A stretch of 64,000 nt of DNA from Kitasatospora cineracea. Lineage in GTDB: Bacteria > Actinomycetota > Actinomycetes > Streptomycetales > Streptomycetaceae. Of the stretch, positions 36,739 to 45,571 are shown piece by piece. The position numbers and the translations under genes are program-made. The notes beneath the pieces are model-generated. The model was not told the DNA's origin, did no database searches, and saw only the letters and a program-made list of their open reading frames with translations. Location: assembly GCF_003751605.1 (NCBI RefSeq), contig NZ_RJVJ01000002.1:434001-498000 (forward strand), read 5' to 3'. Each line of letters opens with the position of its first letter. Within the stretch, counting starts at the first letter, position 1.

Positions 36739-38025
36739 CTAGCTGTTGTGCAGGTGACCCATCAGCCGGTGCCAGAACCCGTCCGGGTCGGCGGCCGCCT
36801 CCGGGTCCACCCGCCGCAGCAGCGCCGTGAAGCGCCGCTCGACGCCCGCCGGGTCGAGGTGGTCGCGGTAGCGGAGGCCGGTCTCGTAGAAGGGGCGCTC
36901 CGCCTCCAGGGCGTGCAGCGCCAGGACGAACGCGTCGATCCGGGTCGCGGCCAGCTGCGGGGGCCCGCCGTCCGGGACGTTGTGGACCCGGCCGGTGACG
37001 GTGTCCAGGTGGAAGTCGTCCGCGCCGAACCGGCCGAGCGCCAGCCGGTCGGCCCCACCGGACGCCGCCGGGTCCGCGCCCCCGATCCGCACCTCGCCCC
37101 ACCGCAGCTCCGGCTGCAGGGCCAGGAACGCGGCGTCGTCCGGCAGCCCGACCTCCCGCAGGAACACCCGGCTCGGCCGGTGCGCGACCGCGGCCGCCGA
37201 GCGCCCGTCCAGGGTGACCATCCCGTCCGCGCCGAACACCGCCCGCGCCGCGCCCCGGTCGAGCAGGAAGCCGTGCACGAGCGCGTCGTCGGGCCCGGGC
37301 GGCGCCGCGAAGTCGACGGCCGCCAGGCAGGTCCGGAAGCGCTCGGCCGCCAGCCGAAGCCGGTCCTCGTGCCGGTCCAGCGCCACCGCGCAGCGCTCCA
37401 CCTCCGCCGGGTCGAAGCGGTGCTCCGGGCCGAGGTCCTCGCCCCGGTCGAGCGCGGCGAGCAGTTCCGCGGAGCGCGGCCGCTCGGGCCCGCGCGACGC
37501 CTCGGCGACGATCGCCGCCAACTGGTCGGCCGCGACCTCGCTCACCTGGTCCAGCGCGTAGTGCTCCAACTGCCGCTGCAGGTAGGCGATCTGCTTCTCC
37601 GCCGCGGCGGCCCGGTCCGCCACCGGCCGGCCCTCGTCCGCCGCCAGCGCCGCCAGTTCCTCGACCACCTCGTTCTGCATGCCGGCGATCACGTCGGCCG
37701 CCACGTGCAGCCGCCGCGCGCACGTCCGCGCCCCGGCCACCATCCGGGCCATCCGCCCCCGGGCCGCGTCCCGGTACTCGGCCAGCAGCGCCTCGTACAC
37801 CGGCCCCCGGTAGTGCTCCCCCAGCCCGGTCAGCACCCGCAGCCCCTCCCGCAGGTTCTCCTCCAGCGCGTCGGCGAACTCCCCCACGTACCGCCCGAAG
37901 CGCCGTACCGCCCCGTCGTTCGACGGCTCCCACCCCACCCCGGCGCCGTCGAGGAACGCCCTTGCCGCACCCGGCAGTTCGGCCGTCCACACCGCTGCCC
38001 CGCCCGCATCCCCCGCAGTTCCCAT
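36739..38025 (-). CDS. Possible WXG100/LXG-like N-terminus fused to a SUKH-like domain
   Basis: 428 aa. The N-terminal 110 residues are helical (AVRRFGRYVGEFADALEENL) and look like an ESX-type helical hairpin. The middle is coiled-coil-prone. The C-terminal 170 residues (FLREVGLPDDAAFLAL, RLALGRFGADDFHLDTVTG, ATRIDAFVLALHALE) resemble SUKH-4-type immunity proteins. Fold calls are by eye. The start is uncertain between ATG 38025 and GTG 38034. It stands alone; no toxin gene is next to it. Confidence 0.55.
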   Translation of the reverse strand: MGTAGDAGGAAVWTAELPGAARAFLDGAGVGWEPSNDGAVRRFGRYVGEFADALEENLREGLRVLTGLGEHYRGPVYEALLAEYRDAARGRMARMVAGARTCARRLHVAADVIAGMQNEVVEELAALAADEGRPVADRAAAAEKQIAYLQRQLEHYALDQVSEVAADQLAAIVAEASRGPERPRSAELLAALDRGEDLGPEHRFDPAEVERCAVALDRHEDRLRLAAERFRTCLAAVDFAAPPGPDDALVHGFLLDRGAARAVFGADGMVTLDGRSAAAVAHRPSRVFLREVGLPDDAAFLALQPELRWGEVRIGGADPAASGGADRLALGRFGADDFHLDTVTGRVHNVPDGGPPQLAATRIDAFVLALHALEAERPFYETGLRYRDHLDPAGVERRFTALLRRVDPEAAADPDGFWHRLMGHLHNS

Positions 38026-38126
38026 GCGCCCCACGCTACCCGCCGCCCGGCGTGGTCCGACGGGGCGGTCCGGGTGCCGCGGCTACGCTGGGTGCACGAC
38101 TGACCGCGCTCCGCCGGAGGCCCCCC

Positions 38127-38576
38127 GTGCACCGTCTCCCCGCCCTGCTGGCCGCGCCCCTGCTCGCCCTGGGGGCGCTGGGCGCGGCCGCCGCCCCCTC
38201 GGACTCGGACCTGCGGGTGGTGCGGCTGGATCCGGACCCGGTGGCGCCGGGCGGGGTGACGACGGTGCACGCCTTCGTCGCCAACGGCGGTCCGCAGACG
38301 ACGGGTTCGCCGTTCACGGTGGTGGTGGAGCTGCCGCCGGGCTTCGCCCCGGAGGGGCCGTACTTCCCGTCCTCGTGCACGGCCGCCGGGCGGACCGTCA
38401 GCTGCGTGTTCCCGGCGGGCCTGCCGCCGCTGCGGTCGGCGACGGCGCTGGTGCCGGTGCGGGCGGACGCGCAGCTGCCCCACGGCCTGCGGACCGTGGG
38501 GCAGCTGCGGGTGGTGAGCGCGGACGACCGCGTCCCGGCGAACGACCGGACGGCGTTCGCGCTCACCGTCTCGTGA
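38127..38576 (+). CDS. Secreted DUF11/CARDB-like Ig-fold protein
   Basis: 149 aa. Signal peptide HRLPALLAAPLLALGALGAAAA, then one Ig-like domain (DLRVVRLDPDPVAPGGVTTVHAFVANGG, PPGFAPEGPYFPSSC, VSCVFPAGLPPL) with one likely disulphide. GTG start with CGGAGG upstream. No sortase signal or lipobox. Such small exported Ig domains are common in Streptomyces and functionally uncharacterised. It converges with the GH16 gene. Confidence 0.7.
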   Translation: MHRLPALLAAPLLALGALGAAAAPSDSDLRVVRLDPDPVAPGGVTTVHAFVANGGPQTTGSPFTVVVELPPGFAPEGPYFPSSCTAAGRTVSCVFPAGLPPLRSATALVPVRADAQLPHGLRTVGQLRVVSADDRVPANDRTAFALTVS

Positions 38577-38583
38577 GGGACCG

Positions 38584-39771
38584 TCAGCGGTAGACCCGCA
38601 GGTAGTCGGCGCTGAACGAGACCGGCGCGCTGCCGCTCGCCGCCGGGTGGTACTGGCCGGCGCTGAGCGACAGGTTGAGGATCGGGTAGGCCGACCAGTT
38701 CGCGCCGACGCCGGTGCCGTCGGAGAACACCTTCGCCCCGTTGACGTACCAGTCGACCGAGTCGGCGCCGTAGTAGGTGCCGACGGTGACCCAGCGGTCG
38801 GGGGCGATCGCGTTGGCGTCGGTGTGGTACTTCAGGCCGGAGCGGATCCGGTTGGAGAGTTCGAGCAGGTTCGGGTTGTCCGGGTGGTACTCGAAGCTGT
38901 CGATCTCGTTGTTGCCGTCCTTCCAGGTCCACAGCGCGGGCCAGGCGCCGGTGCCGGCGGGCAGCTTCACCCGGGCCTCGATGTAGTCGCCGGTGCGGAC
39001 CTGGAAGCCGTCCTTGCTGTACTCGGTGGTGAGCAGGCCGGTGTCCCAGGCCTGCTTGCCGTTCTCCAGGGTGTGCGCGGAGGGGGTGGCGGTGAAGGTG
39101 GCGACGCCGCCGGAGACGGTGACGGCGGACGGGGCCAGCCAGTCCAGCTTGTTGTCGTCGGGGTTGTGGCTGCCGTAGCGGTAGGCGCTGCTGCGGTCGC
39201 CGGTCCACTTGCTGCCCCAGGCGATCGGCCCGGAGAACTCCTCCGACCAGGTCAGCGACTTGCCGGGGACGGGCGCCTGGCCCGGGGCCGGGTCCGGCGC
39301 CGTCGGCGTGGTGGGCGTGGTCGGGGCCGTCGGCGCGGTCGGCGCGGTGGTGGCGCCGGCGACGGTGAGGGTGCGCGAGGGCAGGTTGTGCCAGCCGCCC
39401 GCGGTGTCCTGCCAGAACCCGAACTGGGTGTAGGTGCCGGCCGGCAGGGTGCGCGCGCCGGTGGTGACGGTGACGCCGCCGGAGCAGATCCGGACGTTGC
39501 TCGCGCTGCCGGGGAAGTCGAGGTTGGCGCCGGCCGCGTCGCGGATGCCGACGCCGACGGTCTTCGCGGTGAAGCAGCGGTTCGCGTGCAGGGTCAGCGA
39601 GGCGGTGCTCGCGCTGCCGGCGGTCATCCCGGCCGGGGCGAGCCGGTCCTGGACGACGGTGGTGGCGGTGGCGGCGCCGGCGGGTCCGGCGGCCAGCGGC
39701 ACGCCGACCAGCGCGGCGGCGCCGGCCAGCACGCCGAGGCGGGCGGGGGTGGCAAGGGGCATGGGTCGCAT
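38584..39771 (-). CDS. Secreted glycoside hydrolase family 16 (beta-glucanase type)
   Basis: 395 aa. Signal peptide to about residue 33, an N-terminal beta-rich module (residues 34-140), a Thr/Pro linker (TTAPTAPTAPTTPTTPTAP), then a GH16 catalytic domain. Catalytic motif is E-I-D-S-F-E in GNNEIDSFEYH; also GAWPALWTWKDG. Likely endo-acting on beta-1,3- or related glucan or galactan; specificity cannot be set from the sequence. ATG with GGAGGAACC upstream. Confidence 0.88.
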   Translation of the reverse strand: MRPMPLATPARLGVLAGAAALVGVPLAAGPAGAATATTVVQDRLAPAGMTAGSASTASLTLHANRCFTAKTVGVGIRDAAGANLDFPGSASNVRICSGGVTVTTGARTLPAGTYTQFGFWQDTAGGWHNLPSRTLTVAGATTAPTAPTAPTTPTTPTAPDPAPGQAPVPGKSLTWSEEFSGPIAWGSKWTGDRSSAYRYGSHNPDDNKLDWLAPSAVTVSGGVATFTATPSAHTLENGKQAWDTGLLTTEYSKDGFQVRTGDYIEARVKLPAGTGAWPALWTWKDGNNEIDSFEYHPDNPNLLELSNRIRSGLKYHTDANAIAPDRWVTVGTYYGADSVDWYVNGAKVFSDGTGVGANWSAYPILNLSLSAGQYHPAASGSAPVSFSADYLRVYR

Positions 39772-39862
39772 GGGACGGGTTCCTCCGCGACGCCTGCGAG
39801 GTGAGCTGTCGGGTTCGGGCGCCGAGGCCGCCCGGCCGCGCGCAGGCGCGGCTTCACCCCGA

Positions 39863-40058
39863 GGCCCTGTCCGGTCGATCTTGTCGGATCGGCGCGCGAC
39901 GTCGGGCGCCCGGCTGGGAGTGCCGGCCCGACGCCCTCGTACTGGATGTACTCGGGTGTTGGGCCGGTGCTTCCAGCCGAAGGGGGCACCTCCCAGCCCC
40001 CCTTGGGGCTGGGGGAGATCCGGCGTCGCGCGCCCGGCAAGATCGGCCGGACAGGGCC
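39863..40058. repeat. 196-bp long palindromic intergenic repeat
   Basis: Outer 21-bp inverted arms, 39863-39883 and 40038-40058, with one mismatch, beginning GGCCCTGTCCGG. The inverted symmetry continues inward (GCGCGCGAC on both sides). The core has GAAGGGGGCACCTCCC and GGCTGGGGGAG, shared with 25341-25528, and a GTACTGGATGTAC stem. The full 39772-40289 gap has no gene; the rest of it shows nothing else I can name. Confidence 0.65.
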
Positions 40059-40289
40059 GAACCGCACCCGGGCCCGCCGGGCAGGGGCGGGGGAAGGCGC
40101 GGCGTACTGCCGTGGGTCCCCCGCTCCCGCCCGTGGTCTGTTGCTGTGGGACGACGCCGTCGGTCGGGCGGGATTCGGCGTCCCGTCGGCGGGTGCGTCC
40201 GGTCCTGGACGCACCCGCAGGCTAGGCAGATTGTCGCTTTGTCTCCAAGGGTCCGGGGCCCGCTGAGAGCACTCTCACATCGCGGTCCG

Positions 40290-41543
40290 TCATCCCAGCC
40301 AGGCGCTGACCTGGGCGGTCGCGGCGGGGGCCCAGGCGAGTTCCAGGTGGTTGAGGCCGCCGAGCAGCGCGGTGCCGCCGACCGTCGGGACGCCGGTGGT
40401 GTCCAGCGCGCTGGCGGTGAGCACCAGGCCGTCGCTGGGGCCGCGGGTCTCGTTCAGGATGCCGGGGATGTCCGCCGAGCCGCCCGCCAGCAGGTAGCCG
40501 GGCACGGCGGCCGGCACGCCGGCCCGCTGGAGCGGTGCGATCAGCGAGCCGGCGTCGATGGCGGCCTGGATGCCCTGCCCGGAGGTGTAGTAGCCCTGGC
40601 CGCCGTAGTACGTGGTCCACCAGTCCTGCATGGCGGTGTCGAGGCCGTAGCGGCCGTCCCAGCGGGCGAGCAGTTGGCGCTGGCCGGGGAAGCAGTCGTA
40701 GCCGCCGGTGGGCAGGACGCCCAGGCAGGGCTGGGCGGTGTAGGTGCCGTAGCAGGTCATGTACAGGTGCGGGGAGGGCGCGTTGGCGGTGCCGCCGCAG
40801 GCGGGCCAGGTGGCGAGGGAGAACGCCCAGCCGTGGGCGTAGCTGTAGTCGAGGCCGCCGTTGGGGCCGCCGAGGGTGACCAGCCGGCGGACGTCGCCCG
40901 CGTAGGCCCGGCCCCAGGACGGCTTGACCGAGGAGACGTAGGCGCGGGCCGCGACCTCGCCCTTGCTCCAGGCGACCAGGTCGACCTGGGCGGCGCCGGT
41001 GCGGGCCCGGACCAGGGCGAGCGCGTCGCCGACCGCCTGAGCCTGCTGCAGGTTGTCGCCCTGCTTGTGCGCGAAGCCGATGGCGAACACCCGGTGCCCG
41101 GCGGCGGCGAGCGCCTGCGCCATGCCGGTGGCGGGGCAGTTCGGCGCGCCGCAGCCGCCGCTCTCGCCGGGGTTCGCCCAGGCCCGGTCGGCGTTGTCGT
41201 TGGCGCCGTGCACCAGCAGCACCGGCGTGCCGGGGGCGGTGTCCCAGCCCTGGGCGCTGTACAGCAGGAAGCGCCCGGAGTAGGGGCGGGCGGCGCCGAA
41301 GTAGGTGACCCGGGCGCCGTCCTGGTCGCCGCGCCCGTCGGCGGGGTACTGCTCCTGCCGGAAGCCGGTGGTGGTGTCGAGGTAGCGCTCGACCTGGGCC
41401 CAGCCGTTGCCGGGGGCGGGGAACGCGGCCTCCCGGGTCAGGTAGCCGGGCGCGGCGGTGGCGGCGTGCGCGGGTGCGGGGCCGAGCGCGAGCAGCGCCG
41501 CGGCCAGCAGTGCGGCGGACAGGGACCTGAGCGGGTGGCGCAC
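40290..41543 (-). CDS. Secreted lipase-like alpha/beta hydrolase
   Basis: 417 aa. Signal peptide LSAALLAAALLALGPAPAHA, then an alpha/beta hydrolase: oxyanion region VLLVHGANDNADRAW, nucleophile elbow AWSKGEVAAR, Asp in SDGLVLTAS, His in LNHLELAW. The elbow has Ala in place of the usual first Gly of GxSxG, as in some class I.2-like and secreted Streptomyces lipases. Several paired Cys suggest disulphides. GTG start with GAGGAGG. Substrate unknown. Confidence 0.82.
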   Translation of the reverse strand: MRHPLRSLSAALLAAALLALGPAPAHAATAAPGYLTREAAFPAPGNGWAQVERYLDTTTGFRQEQYPADGRGDQDGARVTYFGAARPYSGRFLLYSAQGWDTAPGTPVLLVHGANDNADRAWANPGESGGCGAPNCPATGMAQALAAAGHRVFAIGFAHKQGDNLQQAQAVGDALALVRARTGAAQVDLVAWSKGEVAARAYVSSVKPSWGRAYAGDVRRLVTLGGPNGGLDYSYAHGWAFSLATWPACGGTANAPSPHLYMTCYGTYTAQPCLGVLPTGGYDCFPGQRQLLARWDGRYGLDTAMQDWWTTYYGGQGYYTSGQGIQAAIDAGSLIAPLQRAGVPAAVPGYLLAGGSADIPGILNETRGPSDGLVLTASALDTTGVPTVGGTALLGGLNHLELAWAPAATAQVSAWLG

Positions 41544-41745
41544 CGGGCCTCCTCGGACGGGGGTGACGGGGGGTCAGGTCACGGTAGGGGCGGTGGCGTC
41601 CGGGCCCCATGTGTCAGGACCACACCCCGCGGACGCCGCTGGTGGCGGTCCGGCACGCGGCGGCGGGGTGGTGCGGCGGTGGCCCGGGGATGAAGTGTTC
41701 GCGCCAAGGGTTCCGCCGGACCCGACGGGGCGTCACACTGCTGGC

Positions 41746-42141
41746 ATGCGAATGACTCTACGCGCGTTGAAGATCCGTGCCGTCTCGGTCGCCGCCCTCG
41801 GCCTGCTGACCCTCGCCCCGACCGCCGTGGCCGCCGGCCAGGCGCACGCCGCCGTCAGCGGGAACATCTGCTACACGGCGCTGCCCAGCCAGGGCCGCGA
41901 CACCATCCGCCTGATCGACGCGGGCGGGCCGTTCCCGTACTCGCAGGACGGCGTGGTGTTCCAGAACCGCGAGGGCGTCCTGCCCGCGCAGTCCACCGGC
42001 TACTACCACGAGTACACCGTGATCACCCCGGGCAGCCCGACCCGCGGCACCCGGCGGATCATCACCGGCAAGCTCCACCACGAGGACTACTACACGGCCG
42101 ACCACTACGTGTCGTTCCGCCGCGTCGACTTCGGCTGCTGA
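41746..42141 (+). CDS. Secreted guanyl-specific ribonuclease, RNase Sa family
   Basis: 131 aa with signal peptide to about residue 35. The mature part is very close to RNase Sa: GPFPYSQDGVVFQNRE, YYHEYTVITPG (catalytic Glu), RGTRRIITG (Arg) and YYTADHYVSF (His), plus the two Cys of the disulphide. Cleaves RNA after guanosine. A barstar-type inhibitor gene, which should protect the producer, is not adjacent. ATG start; ribosome binding site weak. Confidence 0.93.
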   Translation: MRMTLRALKIRAVSVAALGLLTLAPTAVAAGQAHAAVSGNICYTALPSQGRDTIRLIDAGGPFPYSQDGVVFQNREGVLPAQSTGYYHEYTVITPGSPTRGTRRIITGKLHHEDYYTADHYVSFRRVDFGC

Positions 42142-42232
42142 CCGGAGCCCCGGTCCGATAGGTTGGGCGGGTGCGGCCGGCCCGGTCGCGCCCGCCCGCC
42201 GATCCGACCCGCCCGAAGGACCGAGGACCTCC

Positions 42233-42559
42233 ATGAACGCCCCCCTGCCGGGCTTCGCCGGCCGCACCTACCTCTTCGAGGTCGACAACGGCGCCTCCTT
42301 CCGCAACTCCTACTCCGCGGACGGCACCCGGCTGCGCTGGGAGGGCCTCGGCGAGTCGGCCGGCCAGTACGAGGACGTCCCGCTGCACGTCGCGGCCGTC
42401 GCCCCCGGCGTCTGGTTCGTCTCCTGGACGGAGCGCAGCGGCATCACCGTCAGCCACGTCATGGACCTCACCGCCCTGACCGTGAAGGTCTTCTGGACCT
42501 GGGAGGGCGAGACCGGCCGGGTCGGCGAGCTGCACACCGGCACCCTCACCCCGGCCTGA
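42233..42559 (+). CDS. MoaF-like small beta-barrel protein
   Basis: 108 aa cytoplasmic protein. Pattern GRTYLFEVDNGASFRNSYSADGTRLRWEG, VAPGVWFVSWTERSGITVSHVMDL, TVKVFWTWEGETGR and GTLTP matches the MoaF/MoaF-like lipocalin-type family. The biochemical role of that family is unclear. ATG with GAGG upstream. 91 bp after the RNase gene, on the same strand. Confidence 0.75.
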   Translation: MNAPLPGFAGRTYLFEVDNGASFRNSYSADGTRLRWEGLGESAGQYEDVPLHVAAVAPGVWFVSWTERSGITVSHVMDLTALTVKVFWTWEGETGRVGELHTGTLTPA

Positions 42560-42610
42560 CCCTCACCCGGCCCCGGCCCTCCCCCGGGCCCGACCCTCCC
42601 CCCCCGGCGC

Positions 42611-43789
42611 TCAGGCTTTCAGCCGCTGCGACAGGAACCGGAACCCGGCCGGCAGCAGCTTGATCCAGGTCGTGTAGTTGTGCCCGCCCTCGGGGACGGA
42701 GGCCACCGCGGTGGCCAGCGGCGGCTTCGCGGCGGCGGTGAACGCGTCGGCCTCGGCGCGGAAGTCGCCGTCGCCCTTCTCGGCGCCGCTGAGCATGACC
42801 CCGGTGGCGGGCATCGGCAGGTTGCGCAGCCGCCACAGCAGGTCGGCCTCGTCGCGGCGCTGCCCGCTGCCCTTGAACAGGTCGCCGGTGGTGACGTCCT
42901 CGGCGGCCTTCAGGTAGCCGGAGATGGAGACGCCGCCCGCGAACACCTCGGGGTGGCGCATGGCGAGCTTGGCGGCGCAGTAGCCGCCGGTGGAGTTGCC
43001 CATCACGCCCCAGCCGCCGGGGCCGTCGGAGGTCCGGTAGGTGGCGCCGATCGCGCGCGGGACGTCCGCGGCGAAGTAGGTCTCGGCCTGCGTCCCGCCG
43101 GGGACGTCCTCGCACTCGGGGTCGGCGGGCATCGCGGGCGAGGGGCGCATCAGCACCAGGACGGTGGGCTGCATCCGGCCCGCCCGGATCTCGTCGAGGG
43201 CGACGCCCGGGTAGTTGAAGCGGGTGATCAGGGCCTTGGCGTCGCCGGGGAAGCCGGTCATGGCGATGACCGCGGGGAACTTGCGCCGCTCGTTGCCGGG
43301 CTGGAAGTACTGCGGCGGCAGGTAGACGTACCCGTCGGTGCTCAGGCCGGTGCGGGCGCCGGGGATCCGCACCGCGCGGATCGCGCCGACCCGCTCCGGG
43401 TCGCGCGGGCCGCCGGTGTTGACCGGTTCGCTGCCGGTCTCCTGGGCGGGCAGCACCGGGAGGTCCGGCGGGTCCGGCTGCCGGGAGGGCGCGGCGGACG
43501 GGGCCGGGGCGGCCTGGGCGGCGGGTGCGGCGGCCCGCACGGCGACCGGGGCGTCCGGTCCGGTGCCCAGCAGGTCGTTCCAACTGCTGTAGAACGAGAA
43601 GTAGTTGTTGGCCAGCAGGCCGATCACGGCGAGCAGCGCGAGCTGGCTGCCGAGCAGCATGCCGATCCGTCCGAGCACCGCCCGCCAGTGCCGCCGGGCG
43701 AGGGCGGGCCACCACCAGACGGTCGCCCCCAGCGCCGCCACCGCGACCTCGATCGTGAACAGCAGCAGTGTCGTGCTGGTCAGCCCCAT
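42611..43789 (-). CDS. Membrane-anchored esterase (esterase D/mycolyltransferase-like)
   Basis: 392 aa. Two N-terminal membrane helices (LLLFTIEVAVAALGATVWWW and LLGSQLALLAVIGLLANNYF), a Pro/Ala-rich extracytoplasmic linker, then an alpha/beta hydrolase of the putative-esterase family. Nucleophile GNSTGGYCAAK, His in PEGGHNYTTW. Faces outside the cell. Substrate unknown. ATG with GGGGAG upstream. It stands alone between MoaF-like and SDR genes. Confidence 0.82.
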   Translation of the reverse strand: MGLTSTTLLLFTIEVAVAALGATVWWWPALARRHWRAVLGRIGMLLGSQLALLAVIGLLANNYFSFYSSWNDLLGTGPDAPVAVRAAAPAAQAAPAPSAAPSRQPDPPDLPVLPAQETGSEPVNTGGPRDPERVGAIRAVRIPGARTGLSTDGYVYLPPQYFQPGNERRKFPAVIAMTGFPGDAKALITRFNYPGVALDEIRAGRMQPTVLVLMRPSPAMPADPECEDVPGGTQAETYFAADVPRAIGATYRTSDGPGGWGVMGNSTGGYCAAKLAMRHPEVFAGGVSISGYLKAAEDVTTGDLFKGSGQRRDEADLLWRLRNLPMPATGVMLSGAEKGDGDFRAEADAFTAAAKPPLATAVASVPEGGHNYTTWIKLLPAGFRFLSQRLKA

Positions 43790-43970
43790 GCCCCGTGCTC
43801 CCCGTGCCTTCCGCTCGCGGTGTTCCCCGCGCGGCGCGGCCGGGCCGGTGGGCGGGGTGGCGCGCGCGGGGGTGCGGCAAGCAGTATGCCCGCCGCCGGG
43901 GTGACGCCCGCACCCGCTCCCGCGGTTCCCCCGCTCCGGGCCGGGCGGTCCGGGGCGGGGGCGGGGGGCG

Positions 43971-44735
43971 TCAGGCGTGGGTGCCGCCGTCGATCCGGAC
44001 CTCGGTGCCGGTGACGAACGCGCCGTCGTCGGAGGCCAGCATGGCGATCACGCCGGCCACCGTCTCGGGGCCCGCGAAGCCCTGGCCGATCGCGGGCTGC
44101 AGCTTGGCGAACCACGCCATGTCGGCGTCCGCGGGCAGGCCCGGGTCGGCGGTCATGCCGGAGGCGATCGAGCCGGGCGCGACGCTGACGGCGCGCAGGC
44201 CCTGCTTGGCGTACTCGGCGGCGATGGCGTGCGTGAAGGACTGGATGCCGCCCTTGGACGCGGCGTACGCGGCCATGTAGGGGTGGGCGAAGGAGGCGGA
44301 GGTGGAGGAGAAGTTGACCACCACGCCGCGGCCGGTGGCCAGCAGCGCGGGCAGCGCCTCCCGGGTGACCAGGAAGGTGCCGGTGAGGTTGACGGCCAGC
44401 ATCCGGTTCCAGAACTCCAGCGTGGTCTGCCCGGTGTGCGCGGAGCGCAGGATGCCCGCCGCGTTGACCAGTGCGTCCAGGCCGCCGAGGGCGGCGACGG
44501 CGCCGCCGATGCCGTCCCGGACGGACGCCTCGTCGGAGATGTCGACCACCGCGGTGGTCAGCCGGTCGGCGGTGCCGTCGGCCTCGGCCTGCTGCCGGGT
44601 GGCGGCGAGGCCGGCCTCGGCCACGTCGGCGGCGACCACGGTGCCGCCCTCGGCGAGGATCCGGTGGACGGTGGCCCGGCCGATGCCGGAGCCGGCGCCG
44701 GTGATCAGGACGCGGCGGCCTTCGAAACGCTTCAT
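43971..44735 (-). CDS. Short-chain dehydrogenase/reductase
   Basis: 254 aa classical SDR. TGAGSGIG cofactor motif at residues 12-19, NAAG at about 91, catalytic Ser in FSSTSASF, YAASKGG, and PGSIASGM. NAD(P)-dependent oxidoreductase of unknown substrate. ATG with GGGAG upstream. It diverges from the TetR gene across a palindrome, so TetR probably represses it. Confidence 0.9.
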   Translation of the reverse strand: MKRFEGRRVLITGAGSGIGRATVHRILAEGGTVVAADVAEAGLAATRQQAEADGTADRLTTAVVDISDEASVRDGIGGAVAALGGLDALVNAAGILRSAHTGQTTLEFWNRMLAVNLTGTFLVTREALPALLATGRGVVVNFSSTSASFAHPYMAAYAASKGGIQSFTHAIAAEYAKQGLRAVSVAPGSIASGMTADPGLPADADMAWFAKLQPAIGQGFAGPETVAGVIAMLASDDGAFVTGTEVRIDGGTHA

Positions 44736-44808
44736 GACGGGGGTCTCCCTGCGGTGCGGGTGGATCGGGAGGTCGGCTCGGCCTCTCGCCCTGCACGGTA
44801 CGCCTTGA

Positions 44809-44823
44809 TGGCACGTTGTGCCA
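44809..44823. promoter_or_regulatory. TetR-type operator palindrome
   Basis: TGGCAC-GTT-GTGCCA, perfect 6-bp arms, in the gap between divergent SDR and TetR genes. Confidence 0.65.
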
Positions 44824-44906
44824 CATCCGCATTCTGTGACGTTCCCGGGCTAGGCTGGACCCGCCCGCACCACCGGCCGACCGCACCCACCGGGGGACCC
44901 GCAGAG

Positions 44907-45548
44907 ATGTCCGCGCCCGACCGACCGCAGCCCGACCGTCCGCAGCCCTCCCTCACCGAGCGCCGCAAGGCCGCCACCCAGCAGGAGATCGCCCTCGCCG
45001 CCGCCCGCCTGTTCGCCGAGCACGGCGCCGAGGGCACCACCGCCGAGGACGTCGCCCGCACCTGCGGCATCTCGCTGCGCACCTTCTACCGCTACTTCCG
45101 CACCAAGGAGGACGCGGTCGCCCCGCTGCTCGCCGAGGGCTCCCGCCAGTGGATCGCGCTGCTCGCCGGCACCGCCCCCGGCACCCCGCCGCTCACCGCC
45201 CTGCTGGACTCCGCCCGCGCCTCCCTCACCCCCGCCCCCGGCCGGGCCGCCGAGGCGCTGGACTGGACCCGCGGCCTGCTGCGCGCCATGCCCGCCGACC
45301 CGGCGCTGCGCGACGTCTGGCACCGCATCCACCACGACGCCGAGACCGCGCTGCGCCCCGTCCTGGCCCGGCTGGCCGGCCTCGACCCGGAGGGCCTGGA
45401 CGCCCGCCTGCTGGCCGCCGCCGCGAACACCGCGATGCGGCTGGCCGTCGAGACCTGGGCCGCCGGGGACGCGCCCCCCGCCGGGGCCGCCGCGCTCGCC
45501 GACACCGCCTTCCGCCGCCTCGCCGGACCGCTCCTGCCGCCCGCCTGA
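44907..45548 (+). CDS. TetR-family regulator
   Basis: 213 aa. N-terminal TetR HTH: RRKAATQQEIALAAARLFAEHGAEGTTAEDVARTCGISLRTFYRYF, then a variable ligand domain with Trp-rich helix DWTRGLLRAMPADP. ATG preceded by GGGGG and GCAGAG, a weak site. Probable local repressor of the SDR gene through the palindrome at 44809. Confidence 0.9.
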   Translation: MSAPDRPQPDRPQPSLTERRKAATQQEIALAAARLFAEHGAEGTTAEDVARTCGISLRTFYRYFRTKEDAVAPLLAEGSRQWIALLAGTAPGTPPLTALLDSARASLTPAPGRAAEALDWTRGLLRAMPADPALRDVWHRIHHDAETALRPVLARLAGLDPEGLDARLLAAAANTAMRLAVETWAAGDAPPAGAAALADTAFRRLAGPLLPPA

Positions 45549-45571
45549 CGGGCCGCGGCCGCCGGGCGCCC

